Shown in pieces: positions 8,502 to 16,735 of a stretch of 64,000 nt of DNA; within the stretch, counting starts at the first letter, position 1, and the number at the start of each line of letters is the position of its first letter. Source of the stretch: Aquimarina longa SW024 (lineage in GTDB: Bacteria > Bacteroidota > Bacteroidia > Flavobacteriales > Flavobacteriaceae); the NCBI RefSeq assembly GCF_001401755.1, contig NZ_AVQK01000030.1, forward strand, positions 1 to 64,000, given 5' to 3'. The notes below the pieces were generated by a model. The model saw only the letters and a program-made list of their open reading frames with translations. It had not been told where the DNA came from and ran no database searches. Position numbers and translations under genes: made by a program.

Positions 8502-8612
8502 CGGTTTAATCGCTAAAACGAAAGTATAAACATAAAACAAAGGTTAATGAAAAACTGAAAGTTTTGTGAGTAAAAATCCGCTACTACTCATACACAAAAC
8601 CATTGACATTAA
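8480..8612 (+). repeat. Cassette palindrome, type A copy 2 (uninterrupted)
   Basis: It opens CAACACGGTGTATAAGCAAT followed by AGCGGTTT and closes with ATCCGCTACTACTCATACAC, then AAAACCATTGACATTAA. The two halves pair as GGTGTATAAG..TAGCGG against CCGCTA..CTCATACAC. It contains the end of the decarboxylase gene and ends 15 bp before the GNAT start codon. Confidence 0.8.
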
Positions 8613-9569
8613 TTAAGAAAACTGAAATGAAAATTAGAGAGGCTAATAGAAATGATTATACCATTTCAACTGACAAGGATAAATTAGATATTTTGAGCAT
8701 TCACAAATTCCTTGCAAACGAAACTGATTGGGCTAACGGAATTCCAATCAATACTTTGAAAACATCAATTGAAAACTCTTTGAATTTTGGGCTTTATTAC
8801 AAAAACAAGCAAATTGGCTTTGCTAGAATAATTTCAGACTATTCAACTATTGCATATTTAGGAGATGTTTATGTTCTAAAGGAGTATAGAGGAAAGGGGT
8901 TAAGTAAGTGGCTGATAAATGAAATAATGGAACACCCTAATCTTCAGGGGTTAAGACGCTGGATTTTATTAACTGATACAGCTGAATGGCTTTATAAAAA
9001 GTTTGGTTTTACAGAAATACCTAATCCTAAAATTTATATGGAGAAACATAACCCGAATGTATATAACGGAATAGATAAAACTAATGCCAACACCGGTAAC
9101 TGTTACACAAGCCTATAATTTAGAATATAACGACTTCAGATAAGCCTCTCTAAAGAGGCTTTATTTCTTTTTCCCGGTATTAGAATGAGATTTTCATGTT
9201 CTTTATTTAGCGGTTAAATAGATTCAAAAAGGCAATTAGTATCGATTCAAGAAAAACAGATGTAGCGGCCTCACTTTTTACTTTTTTATGGATGAATTTC
9301 AAGTACTTTTTCAGGATATAAGCAATAGCAGACAAGTGACAAGTGCATGACTTTGTTTGCTTGTTATATTCCTATAGTATTGATCTTTCTTAGCCCCATA
9401 AATTGAGTTAGTGTGCCAAAGACAGGTTCTACTGTATAGTGCTACGATATAAAAAACCTAAGTTCAAAACTCCTTTTAAACGATAATAAAAATTCTCTTC
9501 AGGAATACGAGCACTAAGTTTAAAATCATTAAAAAGCTTCTCTTGATATATTTTCTTGCCTTGCATAAC
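8579..9569 (+). repeat. Segmental duplication unit 1 (GNAT cassette plus IS scar)
   Basis: About 990 bp almost identical to 10964-11955, covering the 3' half of a palindrome, the GNAT gene, the 5' edge of the next palindrome and most of a deleted IS1182 copy. Only scattered substitutions and a 1-bp indel (in the A-run near 9453) are seen. After the shared CCTTGCATAACT the two copies diverge. Confidence 0.85.
8627..9118 (+). CDS. GNAT family N-acetyltransferase, copy 1
   Basis: 163 residues from ATG 8627; a TTG eight codons upstream lies in the repeat and is unlikely. It transfers an acetyl group from acetyl-CoA to an amine of unknown identity. The acetyl-CoA site is ISDYSTIAYLGDVYVLKEYR then GKGLSKWLI (the R/Q-x-x-G-x-G/A loop), and the fold ends with EWLYKKFGFTEIPNPKIYM. 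It matches the short single-domain acetyltransferases often carried by mobile cassettes. The last residues, TNANTGNCYTSL, are encoded by the palindrome edge and an IS1182 scar, so the original C-terminus has been replaced. The second copy lies at 11012. Confidence 0.88.
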   Translation: MKIREANRNDYTISTDKDKLDILSIHKFLANETDWANGIPINTLKTSIENSLNFGLYYKNKQIGFARIISDYSTIAYLGDVYVLKEYRGKGLSKWLINEIMEHPNLQGLRRWILLTDTAEWLYKKFGFTEIPNPKIYMEKHNPNVYNGIDKTNANTGNCYTSL

Positions 9570-9640
9570 TAAAAATAAAAACGAATAGAGACATAATCCG
9601 TTAATCTTATATTGTATTTTTGTGAACTTGTGCAACAGAT
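9096..9640 (-). mobile_element. IS1182-type element, internally deleted, copy 1
   Basis: 545 bp with element ends GTAACTGTTACACAA and TTGTGCAACAGAT. It keeps minus-strand codons for the C-terminal and N-terminal ends of an IS1182 transposase (N-terminus QGKKIYQEKLFNDFKLSA) but lacks the middle, so it cannot make transposase. It is flanked by acaccg (9090-9095) and acaacg (9641-9646), which do not match fully and suggest recombination between two elements. Confidence 0.75.
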
Positions 9641-9813
9641 ACAACGTATATATGTGATAATAGAAGCTAAGTGATGAATCGAATGGTTATTGTATCTTTG
9701 TTAAGGCACAATGCTTACATAAATTAAAAGTTAGCAACCAATGCCCAGAAAAACCAAAAAATAAGGTGACATTTTGCCCAGCTACGACACATAATATTAA
9801 ACGTTGTATAACA
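9641..9813 (+). repeat. Cassette palindrome, type B copy 3
   Basis: Same family as 3361-3540: AGCTAAGTGATGAATCGAAT near the 5' end, CATTTTGCCCAGCTACGACA near the 3' end, closing with AAACGTTGTATAACATTTAA. The IS1182 scar abuts its 5' edge. Confidence 0.75.
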
Positions 9814-9826
9814 TTTAAAAAATGAT

Positions 9827-10855
9827 ATGAAAATAATCCTAAAAATTATTAAATGGATTGGAAAATTTATTGGCAGCATTTTATTACTAGTTATAGTATC
9901 GGGATTAGGCTATCGATTGTTTAGTTCAAAACCTGTTCCACCCGGTAAATTAGTTGATGTCAATGGCACTGAACTTCATATAAGAGCAGAAGGTAAAAAA
10001 AATAATTTCCCAACCGTTATTCTTGAAGCTGGTGCAAATAGTCATACAGATATGCTTCATTGGATTGCTGAAGGATTAAAGAAAAATATGAGAGTTGTAC
10101 GTTATGATAGAGAAGGAAAATGGTTTAGTGAATCAAGTAAAGACAGTATTACATCAGAATTTTATGCCTACCAATTGCACGAATTACTTGAAAAAAGCGG
10201 AGAAAAACCACCTTATATTTTGGTGGGTCACTCTATGGGCGGAGTCTACACTCGAATATTCAGAGATTTATATCCAAATGAAGTAATAGGAATGGTGTTC
10301 CTAGATTCGAGTCATCCTGAACAATGGAAACGATTAGAACAAAAAGAATTGATTCCTAATAGTCAAATTAACTTTTTTAAAATTATTGCAGTTCTTTCAG
10401 ATTTAGGGTTAAGAGGAGTATATAATAAAATTGTAAGTCCAAAACCTAAAAATGATGGCTTACCTCAAGAATGTCATATCCGTAATTTTAATCTAGCTAG
10501 TTCTTCAGGTAAAGTTTATCGTAGGAATCTTAAAGAAAATAGTATTAATGATGATATTTTTTTAAGAGCAGGAAGGTCAAGTAGTTTAGATTCATTACCT
10601 GTTTTAGTTTTTACTGCAACTGAACAGTATGAGGAACGTCAAAAAGAAAGATATAGAAATAGTGGGATTGATCCAGATGAACAAGTTCAATTATGGTTCG
10701 ATATGCAAAAAGAACTAAAAGAATTATCTACTAATGGACAGCAATTTGTTATTGATGCAAGTCACGGCTCTATAATTACAAAAAAAGAAAATGCCGAAAA
10801 AATTAATAGAGAAATAATTATAATGGCTAAAAAAATTGAAAAGCGTAATAAATAA
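9827..10855 (+). CDS. Alpha/beta hydrolase, membrane-anchored
   Basis: 342 residues. One N-terminal membrane segment (about residues 12-30) is followed by an alpha/beta hydrolase domain. The nucleophile elbow is LVGHSMGGVY with Ser136, the oxyanion region lies near VILEAGANSHTD (about 65-75), and the catalytic His is probably in DASHGS near residue 316. Such proteins hydrolyse esters or amides on the periplasmic side of the inner membrane; the substrate is unknown. It is the sole gene of its cassette, starting 13 bp after the end of a type B palindrome. An internal ATG five bases upstream is out of frame. Confidence 0.85.
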   Translation: MKIILKIIKWIGKFIGSILLLVIVSGLGYRLFSSKPVPPGKLVDVNGTELHIRAEGKKNNFPTVILEAGANSHTDMLHWIAEGLKKNMRVVRYDREGKWFSESSKDSITSEFYAYQLHELLEKSGEKPPYILVGHSMGGVYTRIFRDLYPNEVIGMVFLDSSHPEQWKRLEQKELIPNSQINFFKIIAVLSDLGLRGVYNKIVSPKPKNDGLPQECHIRNFNLASSSGKVYRRNLKENSINDDIFLRAGRSSSLDSLPVLVFTATEQYEERQKERYRNSGIDPDEQVQLWFDMQKELKELSTNGQQFVIDASHGSIITKKENAEKINREIIIMAKKIEKRNK

Positions 10856-10860
10856 AAAGG

Positions 10861-10994
10861 TTATACAACAATGACTATAAGTAATTGCTAGTTCTCGTCT
10901 ACTTCTGAAAATCCCCGAGGATTTTCAGTTTGGTGTGTAATTGCAGAGTTAAGTGATAACCCACGCTACTACTCATACACAAAACCGTTGACAT
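10861..10994 (+). repeat. Cassette palindrome, type A copy 3
   Basis: Opens ACAACAATGACTATAAGTAA then TTGCTAGTTCTCG. The inner hairpin is CTGAAAATCC/GGATTTTCAG around CCGA. It closes with CGCTACTACTCATACACAAA, then ACCGTTGACATTAA. The 3' half is identical to that of the repeat at 8480-8612. Confidence 0.8.
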
Positions 10995-11955
10995 TAATTA
11001 AGAAAACTGAAATGAAAATTAGAGAGGCTAATAGAAATGATTATACCATTTCAACTGACAAGGATAAATTAGATATTTTGAGCATTCACAAATTCCTTGC
11101 AAACGAAACTGATTGGGCTAACGGAATTCCAATCAATACTTTGAAAACATCGATTGAAAACTCTTTGAATTTTGGGCTTTATTACAAAAACAAGCAAATT
11201 GGCTTTGCTAGAATAATTTCAGACTATTCAACTATTGCATATTTAGGAGATGTTTATGTTCTAAAGGAGTATAGAGGAAAGGGGTTAAGTAAGTGGCTGA
11301 TAAATGAAATAATGGAACACCCTAATCTTCAGGGATTAAGACGCTGGATTTTATTAACTGATACAGCTGAATGGCTTTATAAAAAATTTGGTTTTACAGA
11401 AATACCTAATCCTAAAATTTATATGGAGAAACATAACCCGAATGTATATAACGGAATAGATAAAACTAATGCCAACACCGGTAACCGTTACACAAGCCTA
11501 TAATTTAGAATATAACGACTTCAGATAAGCCTCTCTAAAGAGGCTTTATTTCTTTTTCCCGGTATTAGAATGAGATTTTCATGTTCTTTATTTAGCGGTT
11601 AAATAGATTCAAAAAGGCAATTAGTATCGATTCAAGAAAAACAGATGTAGCGGCCTCACTTTTTACTTTTTTATGGATGAATTTCAAGTACTTTTTCAGG
11701 ATATAAGCAATAGCAGACAAGTGACAAGTGCATGACTTTGTTTGCTTGTTATATTCCTATAGTATTGATCTTTCTTAGCCCCATAAATTGAGTTAGTGTG
11801 CCAAAGACAGGTTCTACTGTATAGTGCTACGATATAAAAACCTAAGTTCAGAACTCCTTTTAAACGATAATAAAAATTCTCTTCAGGAATACGAGCACTA
11901 AGTTTAAAATCATTAAAAAGCTTCTCTTGATATATTTTCTTACCTTGCATAACTC
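10964..11955 (+). repeat. Segmental duplication unit 2 (GNAT cassette plus IS scar)
   Basis: Second copy of the segment at 8579-9569. The duplication boundary on the left lies inside the palindrome, at the point where its 3' half begins, as expected if repeat-to-repeat recombination made the copy. Confidence 0.85.
11012..11503 (+). CDS. GNAT family N-acetyltransferase, copy 2
   Basis: Identical to the protein at 8627-9118 except near the C-terminus (GNRYTSL instead of GNCYTSL). The nucleotide differences in the body are silent, for example A to G in the TCA/TCG codon near 11152. The same acetyl-CoA loop and the same IS-derived C-terminal tail are present. The shared IS scar shows the duplication happened after the IS1182 insertion and deletion. 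Confidence 0.88.
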   Translation: MKIREANRNDYTISTDKDKLDILSIHKFLANETDWANGIPINTLKTSIENSLNFGLYYKNKQIGFARIISDYSTIAYLGDVYVLKEYRGKGLSKWLINEIMEHPNLQGLRRWILLTDTAEWLYKKFGFTEIPNPKIYMEKHNPNVYNGIDKTNANTGNRYTSL

Positions 11956-12023
11956 AAGATAAAACTAATGGACAGACAATCAGTTAATCTTATCTTGTAT
12001 TTTTGTTAACTTGTGCAACAAGC
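11481..12023 (-). mobile_element. IS1182-type element, internally deleted, copy 2
   Basis: 543 bp with ends GTAACCGTTACACAA and TTGTGCAACAAGC. It is flanked by a perfect 6-bp duplication, acaccg at 11475-11480 and 12024-12029, which fixes the element boundaries. The transposase reading frame is deleted internally as in the copy at 9096. Confidence 0.8.
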
Positions 12024-12116
12024 ACACCGTGTATAGACCATTGCAACTGAATTTCCTATCAGAAATTCAATCTTAATTTGCTACCTTTCTTATATGAGAT
12101 GAGACGTTAGCATTAA
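12024..12116 (+). repeat. Cassette palindrome, type A copy 4 (3' part)
   Basis: ACACCGTGTATAGACCATTGC at the start and GAGACGTTAGCATTAAT at the end, with GAATTTC/GAAATTC in the centre. Joined to the left flank across the IS scar it restores CAACACCGTGTATA, the usual opening. Confidence 0.65.
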
Positions 12117-12194
12117 TACAAAATCGTATCGGAAAAACAAAAAACAACTAGAATTTTTAACCATTTAAAACATCAAAAATGGTCAACCTATTTG

Positions 12195-12998
12195 ATGACA
12201 AAACAATTGCATCCAAAAAAAATGAAAAGAATACATTTATTTGAATTTGAAGATTTAAAGTGGTTTCCTAATTGGATTAGGATTTGCATGACCCGATTGA
12301 TTATGGTTATGCATAAAAAATTTAAGACAAGCCAAGATATGGCTAAGTTGCTTAGTGATTTAATTGAGCAAACAAAGATTACTAAAATTGTTGACTTATG
12401 TTCTGGGAGTGGAGGAGCTATGTTAGACGTTGTTTCTCAATTAAAATATGTTCATAAAATCAAAAATGTAGAATTAATTTTATCTGATTTATACCCAAAT
12501 CTAGATGCTGCAAAAAAAATAAACCAAACCAACAATTCTGTAAGTTACAGAACCACTCCTTTAGATGCAACAAATCTTGACGACAATATTGAAGGGATAT
12601 TGACTATGATTGGGAGTTTTCACCATATGAAACCAGAATTAGCAAAAAGAATTTTGGTTGAAGTTCAAAAAAGAAAACAACCAATTTGCATTATGGAAAT
12701 AAACAAGAAATTCCCTATTGTTTTGTGGTGGTTTTTCATACCCTTAAGTATGATACTATGCTTATTCATTACACCTCTTGTAAAACCGTTAACCTTAAAA
12801 CAAGTTATATTTACATATTTAATTCCAATTATTCCAATATGCTTCGCATGGGATGCTGTCATTACCAGCGGTAGAATTTATCGAATGGAAGATTTAGATA
12901 TTTTACTAAAAGATTTAGGAAACGAAAATTACACTTGGAAAAAAGGAATTATAAAAGGAGATTCTGAGAAAATTTATTTAATAGGACACCCAAATTAA
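12195..12998 (+). CDS. Class I SAM-dependent methyltransferase-like membrane protein
   Basis: 267 residues from ATG 12195; an internal ATG at 12222 is an alternative start. The SAM-binding motif is IVDLCSGSGGAML (about residues 68-80), followed by ELILSDLYPNLDAAK (motif II acidic position) and IEGILTMIGSFHHM (motif IV region). Two membrane segments follow (about 178-195 and 205-222), which is unusual and suggests a membrane-bound or lipid substrate. A single-gene cassette between type A palindromes. The methyl acceptor is unknown. Confidence 0.75.
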   Translation: MTKQLHPKKMKRIHLFEFEDLKWFPNWIRICMTRLIMVMHKKFKTSQDMAKLLSDLIEQTKITKIVDLCSGSGGAMLDVVSQLKYVHKIKNVELILSDLYPNLDAAKKINQTNNSVSYRTTPLDATNLDDNIEGILTMIGSFHHMKPELAKRILVEVQKRKQPICIMEINKKFPIVLWWFFIPLSMILCLFITPLVKPLTLKQVIFTYLIPIIPICFAWDAVITSGRIYRMEDLDILLKDLGNENYTWKKGIIKGDSEKIYLIGHPN

Positions 12999-13023
12999 AA
13001 TAAAAAAAGAAATGCCAACAATG

Positions 13024-13171
13024 GTAATTGTTACACAACCCATATTGCTGAATAAACCAATGTTTTTTTTAAATGATTATAAAACAACTAGTGTTTTAAA
13101 TCAATTGAATACGAGCTTTTAAAAACATAAATTGTAGTTCTTTTAACATTTTTATGAGTTGTGTAACAGAC
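13024..13171 (+). mobile_element. MITE related to IS1182
   Basis: 148 bp, non-coding. Its ends carry GTTACACAACCCAT (13030-13043) and ATGAGTTGTGTAAC (13154-13167), inverted repeats with one mismatch that match the IS1182 ends in this window. Perfect 6-bp target duplication acaatg at 13018-13023 and 13172-13177. It would be mobilised by an IS1182 transposase such as the one at 1017-2591. Confidence 0.82.
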
Positions 13172-13303
13172 ACAATGGCTATAATTCATTGCTATTAAAT
13201 TCCGATTAAAAAACTCAACACTTATTTAGTATCTTTAGGCTTCAGCGGAAAGAATCCTGCGGGTTTTTCCACAACAAACCATAGCTCAAGCGTTGTATGC
13301 AAT
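13172..13303 (+). repeat. Cassette palindrome, type A copy 5
   Basis: Opens ACAATGGCTATAATTCATTGC and closes ACCATAGCTCAAGCGTTGTA then TGCAAT; GGCTAT pairs with ATAGC. The 5' edge is invaded by the MITE and the 3' edge by IS110 copy 2, so one repeat carries both insertion types. Confidence 0.75.
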
Positions 13304-13544
13304 CCCTCATAGCTCCGAAAACCCTTTAGTACTATGCTAACGAAGTCTTATTTTTACACTCTAAATAATTTAAGCTCTTTGTAAGGCCGTTTTTTAAAGT
13401 GTTGCTACTTTGTGTAAGCACGTGCGCAATCCTGGTTGAAATGTTTGCCATTTAGTACATTGGCGGCCTAAATCTTAGGACCCCGTTCAGAATATTTCTT
13501 TTTGCCTAAAGCACATTTCCTTAGAGCTTTTAAAATCGTAAGTT
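13303..13544 (+). ncRNA. Candidate IS110 bridge RNA region, copy 2
   Basis: Same non-coding leader as at 4153-4394, with no differences seen. Inferred from position in an IS110 element, not from a folded structure. Confidence 0.4.
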
Positions 13545-14900
13545 ATGGAACAACAAATGACATTAGAAATCGTAAACAAAAATGCTGCTGGTATTGATAT
13601 TGGTAGTCGTAGTCATTGGGTAGCCGTGGGTCAAAAAAAGTCTGATATTAAAGAATTTGGAGTATATAATGAAGATTTATACGCTCTAGCAGATTGGCTT
13701 AGAGAACATAAGATTACCTCAGTAGCTATGGAAAGTACAGGTAATTATTGGCAAAACTTACACGCTGTTTTAATTGCCAATGGATTTGAAGTTACTCTTT
13801 GTAATGGAAAGTTTACCAAAAATATAAAAGGAAAAAAGACAGATGTAATTGATTGCCAATGGATACAAAAATTGCATGCTTTGGGATTACTTTCTTCAAG
13901 CTTCTTACCCGATGAAGACACAGAAATATTAAGAACTTTTACCAGACATCGTTTAAACCTAATCCAGCAAGCTGCTGCTTCATCAAAAAAAATGCAAAAA
14001 TATCTAAGGCTTATGAATATAAGATTAGATGTTGTAGTGAAAGATATTGTAGGACTTACAGGATTGAAAATTATTACAGCTATTTGTTTGGGAGAAACAG
14101 ATCCTAAAAAACTAGCTAGTTTAAGACATTATAACTGTAGAAAAAGTGAAGAAGAAATAGCTAAAGCTTTACACACAAACCGAAGAAATGATTATTTGTA
14201 CGCATTAAATGATGAATTGGATACATATAACTATTTACAAGAAAAAATTAGAAAATGTGATGATCAAATAGCTTTGAAAATTGATGACATCATTGGTAAA
14301 GATCCTGAAAAAAAAGAGCATCATATAGATAAGAAAAAGCATAAAAGAATCAATAAAAACACTCCAAAAAATATTGATATCAATCTTAAATCTTATCAAA
14401 TCTTCAAAGGAATAGATTTATTAGCAATAGAAGGAACGAGTTACAATACAGCACTCACCATAATGAGTGAAATTGGATATGAAGGTATTCATAAGTTTAA
14501 AACAGCTAAACATTTTACATCTTGGCTCAGATTAGCCCCTAATAACAAAGTAAGTGGAGGAAAAGTATTATCCAGTAAAATAGGTAAAGGAAGTAGTAGA
14601 CTCAAAATAGCTCTAAGAAATGCTGCAAATGCGATTGGAAATTTAAAAGATAGTACTCCGCTTAGAGATTTTTTCCACAGAATAAATTTTAGAAAAGGAA
14701 GAGTCTCAGCTATTACAGCAACTGCTAGAAAACTTGCTATAATTATCTGGAATATGATTGTCAAGGCTAAACCATATCAAAATCCAGAAGGATACTTATA
14801 CCTTGACCAAAAAAGAAAACTTGGACTCGTCAAAAGAATTAAAAAACAAATTGATAAATTTGACATCAAACCAGAAGATCTTGAATTTAAAACTCCCTGA
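13545..14900 (+). CDS. IS110-family transposase, copy 2
   Basis: 451 residues, identical in protein to the copy at 4395-5750; one silent base difference is seen (GTC versus GTG in WVAVG). The DEDD and serine motifs are intact. The near-identity implies recent transposition or homogenisation. Confidence 0.95.
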   Translation: MEQQMTLEIVNKNAAGIDIGSRSHWVAVGQKKSDIKEFGVYNEDLYALADWLREHKITSVAMESTGNYWQNLHAVLIANGFEVTLCNGKFTKNIKGKKTDVIDCQWIQKLHALGLLSSSFLPDEDTEILRTFTRHRLNLIQQAAASSKKMQKYLRLMNIRLDVVVKDIVGLTGLKIITAICLGETDPKKLASLRHYNCRKSEEEIAKALHTNRRNDYLYALNDELDTYNYLQEKIRKCDDQIALKIDDIIGKDPEKKEHHIDKKKHKRINKNTPKNIDINLKSYQIFKGIDLLAIEGTSYNTALTIMSEIGYEGIHKFKTAKHFTSWLRLAPNNKVSGGKVLSSKIGKGSSRLKIALRNAANAIGNLKDSTPLRDFFHRINFRKGRVSAITATARKLAIIIWNMIVKAKPYQNPEGYLYLDQKRKLGLVKRIKKQIDKFDIKPEDLEFKTP

Positions 14901-15054
14901 TTTTCAATAAGTAAAATTGACGTTAGTCAGAACAACATGAAAAAACTAATAAAATTTAAATATTATTTTAACTTCAAATACAAACAAAGAAATGAAAAGA
15001 ATTATAGCAACAATTTTCATACAATAGTAATGGTTTAGTTGGCGAGTACCATTG

Positions 15055-15178
15055 TAAAAGAAAACTTAGACTTATCAAAAGAATTAAAAAACAAATCGAT
15101 AAATTTAACTTAAAACCTGACGATTTAGGTTTTACTAACAATCTAATAACCAATAAACAAAATTGACTTTAGTCAGAA
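15055..15178 (+). pseudogene. Right-end remnant of a third, divergent IS110 element
   Basis: The sequence encodes a version of the IS110 transposase C-terminus (KRKLRLIKRIKKQIDKFNLK, then PDDLGF) and ends TTGACTTTAGTCAGAA, matching the right end TTGACGTTAGTCAGAA of the intact copies. The upstream part of the transposase is missing. Some 120 bp of unassigned DNA (14933-15054) separate it from IS110 copy 2, with two short ATG-initiated frames that look like cassette leader remnants. Confidence 0.7.
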
Positions 15179-15200
15179 TTTGAACAAAACAAACGGCATA

Positions 15201-15752
15201 ATGAAAAAACAGAGTTTATGGATAACGACAGGTTACAAAATATGCTCTGTCTATGGTTTTAGTGGACTAAAAGTAGAACAACTTGCAAGAACGGTTGGAA
15301 TTAACAAATCCTCATTTTATCACTATTTTGCAGATCTTGAATGCTTTATTGCTGACCTTTTAGATTATCATTTTGAAAGATGTAGAGTGCTCGCTAAAAA
15401 AGAAAAAGAATGTATACAACTACACCCAGATTTGATTAATATCTTGATTGAGCACAAAACCGATTTATTGTTTCACCGTCAACTAAGAATTAATCGCAAA
15501 AATATCCGAATTAAAGAAGCTCTTGAAAAATCTAACTACATACTTGGAAATTACGCCGTAATGCTTTGGGCGAAAGATATAAATCATAATCTATCGCAAA
15601 CCCAGTTAGAAGGGGTGTTTAAAATTGCTACTGATGATTTTTATATGCGAATTAATGAGGAAAATCTTAATCGTGAATACCTTATCAATTACTTCAATGA
15701 TTTAGGACAAGTGACAAAACAAATTGTAGGACAATTGCACGCTACCGACTAA
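15201..15752 (+). CDS. TetR family transcriptional regulator
   Basis: 183 residues from ATG 15201, preferred over an upstream TTG lying in IS remnant DNA. The N-terminal helix-turn-helix reads YGFSGLKVEQLARTVGINKS then SFYHYFADLECFIADLL, the classic TetR DNA-binding region. The C-terminal 130 residues are a divergent helical ligand-binding domain. It lies 50 bp before a small membrane protein, so the two probably form one cassette in which TetR controls the pair. Ligand unknown. Confidence 0.85.
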   Translation: MKKQSLWITTGYKICSVYGFSGLKVEQLARTVGINKSSFYHYFADLECFIADLLDYHFERCRVLAKKEKECIQLHPDLINILIEHKTDLLFHRQLRINRKNIRIKEALEKSNYILGNYAVMLWAKDINHNLSQTQLEGVFKIATDDFYMRINEENLNREYLINYFNDLGQVTKQIVGQLHATD

Positions 15753-15802
15753 AATTTTAATGTTCTCATTGATAACTTTGTTTAAAACAAAATATCAATA
15801 GT

Positions 15803-16216
15803 ATGACAAAACAAATTCATAAAACATGGCTTAAAACCTCTGCCATAGCCATTTCAGTTTACGCGCTACTTTTCTCAATTGGCTCAGTAAAATTATTTAG
15901 AAAACCTATTGAAGTAGTTTTAGACCTTTCAGAATGGCCACTCGACAGACTTCAGAATTATGATGCCTCAACTACAATCTTCCTTTCAGCAATTTTAGGT
16001 GGAGTAATGTTTGGATGGGCAGTCCTGATTTGGTTTTTATCAGACATTTACGAACGAGAACCTGAACCGATTAGGAAAGCCGTCGTGATTAGTTTAATAA
16101 CTTGGTTCGTAATCGATAGTTTGAGTTGCATACTTTCAGGAAATATAAGCAATTCAATAACAAACATTGCTCTAATTCTAATTTTAGTTGGACCATTGTG
16201 GAAAAAAGCGGAATAA
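15803..16216 (+). CDS. Small integral membrane protein
   Basis: 137 residues with about four predicted membrane segments (near 12-28, 58-78, 92-112 and 117-132). No recognised motif. It shares a cassette with the TetR gene upstream and is followed 14 bp later by a type A palindrome. The charged loop YEREPEPIRKA between segments 2 and 3 should face the cytosol by the positive-inside rule. Function unknown. Confidence 0.65.
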   Translation: MTKQIHKTWLKTSAIAISVYALLFSIGSVKLFRKPIEVVLDLSEWPLDRLQNYDASTTIFLSAILGGVMFGWAVLIWFLSDIYEREPEPIRKAVVISLITWFVIDSLSCILSGNISNSITNIALILILVGPLWKKAE

Positions 16217-16230
16217 GTAAAAACTACCGT

Positions 16231-16367
16231 CAACACGCTGTATAAGCAATAGCGGTTTGGGTACTATCCCAAATCGTTTTTTCATTTAATTGAAGTATAT
16301 TGTTATCCAAAAAGTAGTTCCTTGTAATCCATTACTATTCCTATACGAGACTGTTGTAGGGCATTAA
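16231..16367 (+). repeat. Cassette palindrome, type A copy 6
   Basis: Opens CAACACGCTGTATAAGCAAT then AGCGGTTTGGG, identical over 17 bases (GTATAAGCAATAGCGGT) to the opening at 8480, and closes with ATTACTATTCCTATACGAGA then CTGTTGTAGGGCATTAA. Confidence 0.75.
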
Positions 16368-16517
16368 ACCAAACCACAATCCAAGAGAATGCATTTAAAA
16401 GAATTTGATTCTCAACAAATTAAAAATTCATCCATAACAGAATCAATAGACATCTTCTCTGATTAGTGAATTACTGATCTAAGTGTCTGAAAATAATCAT
16501 GTTATTGGATGTGTATA

Positions 16518-16616
16518 TTGGCGGGTTTGAAAGGGAAATATATTGCTATTGAACATATTGGAAATAGTATTTGGAAAGTATTTTATAGAAATGTATTTTT
16601 AGGTTTCTTTGATTAA
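16518..16616 (+). pseudogene. Possible C-terminal transposase fragment
   Basis: An open stretch reads LKGKYIAIEHIGNSIWKVFY then RNVFLGFFD and a stop. This resembles the end of certain integrase-core transposases (a pattern like iaLe..g..WkVyyrnvfLGff). The rest of 16368-16735 shows no gene. Low confidence; the match is from memory of a pattern only. Confidence 0.35.
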
Positions 16617-16735
16617 AGAAATCTGATAAAGAATCAACAAGAATAGAAACTAATTTAGTGTAAACTCTAATCTTTAACTTGTGTAAACCATGTCCCTTAA
16701 CGAACAGTACACTCAATATAAAGTTTATAAATCAA

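Larger units (their letters stand above)
13303..14930 (+). mobile_element. IS110-family insertion sequence, copy 2
   Basis: Nearly identical to the element at 4153-5780. It begins right after GTTGTATGCAA and ends before the AA of CAGAA, so both copies use the same position at the end of a cassette palindrome. AA lies at both junctions (13301-13302 and 14931-14932). Confidence 0.82.

Noticed and set aside
4395..14900. The two IS110 copies as a composite transposon carrying the genes between them
   Set aside because: IS110 elements recombine site-specifically without inverted ends, and each copy has its own repeat junction; nothing shows that the intervening 7.5 kb moved as a unit.
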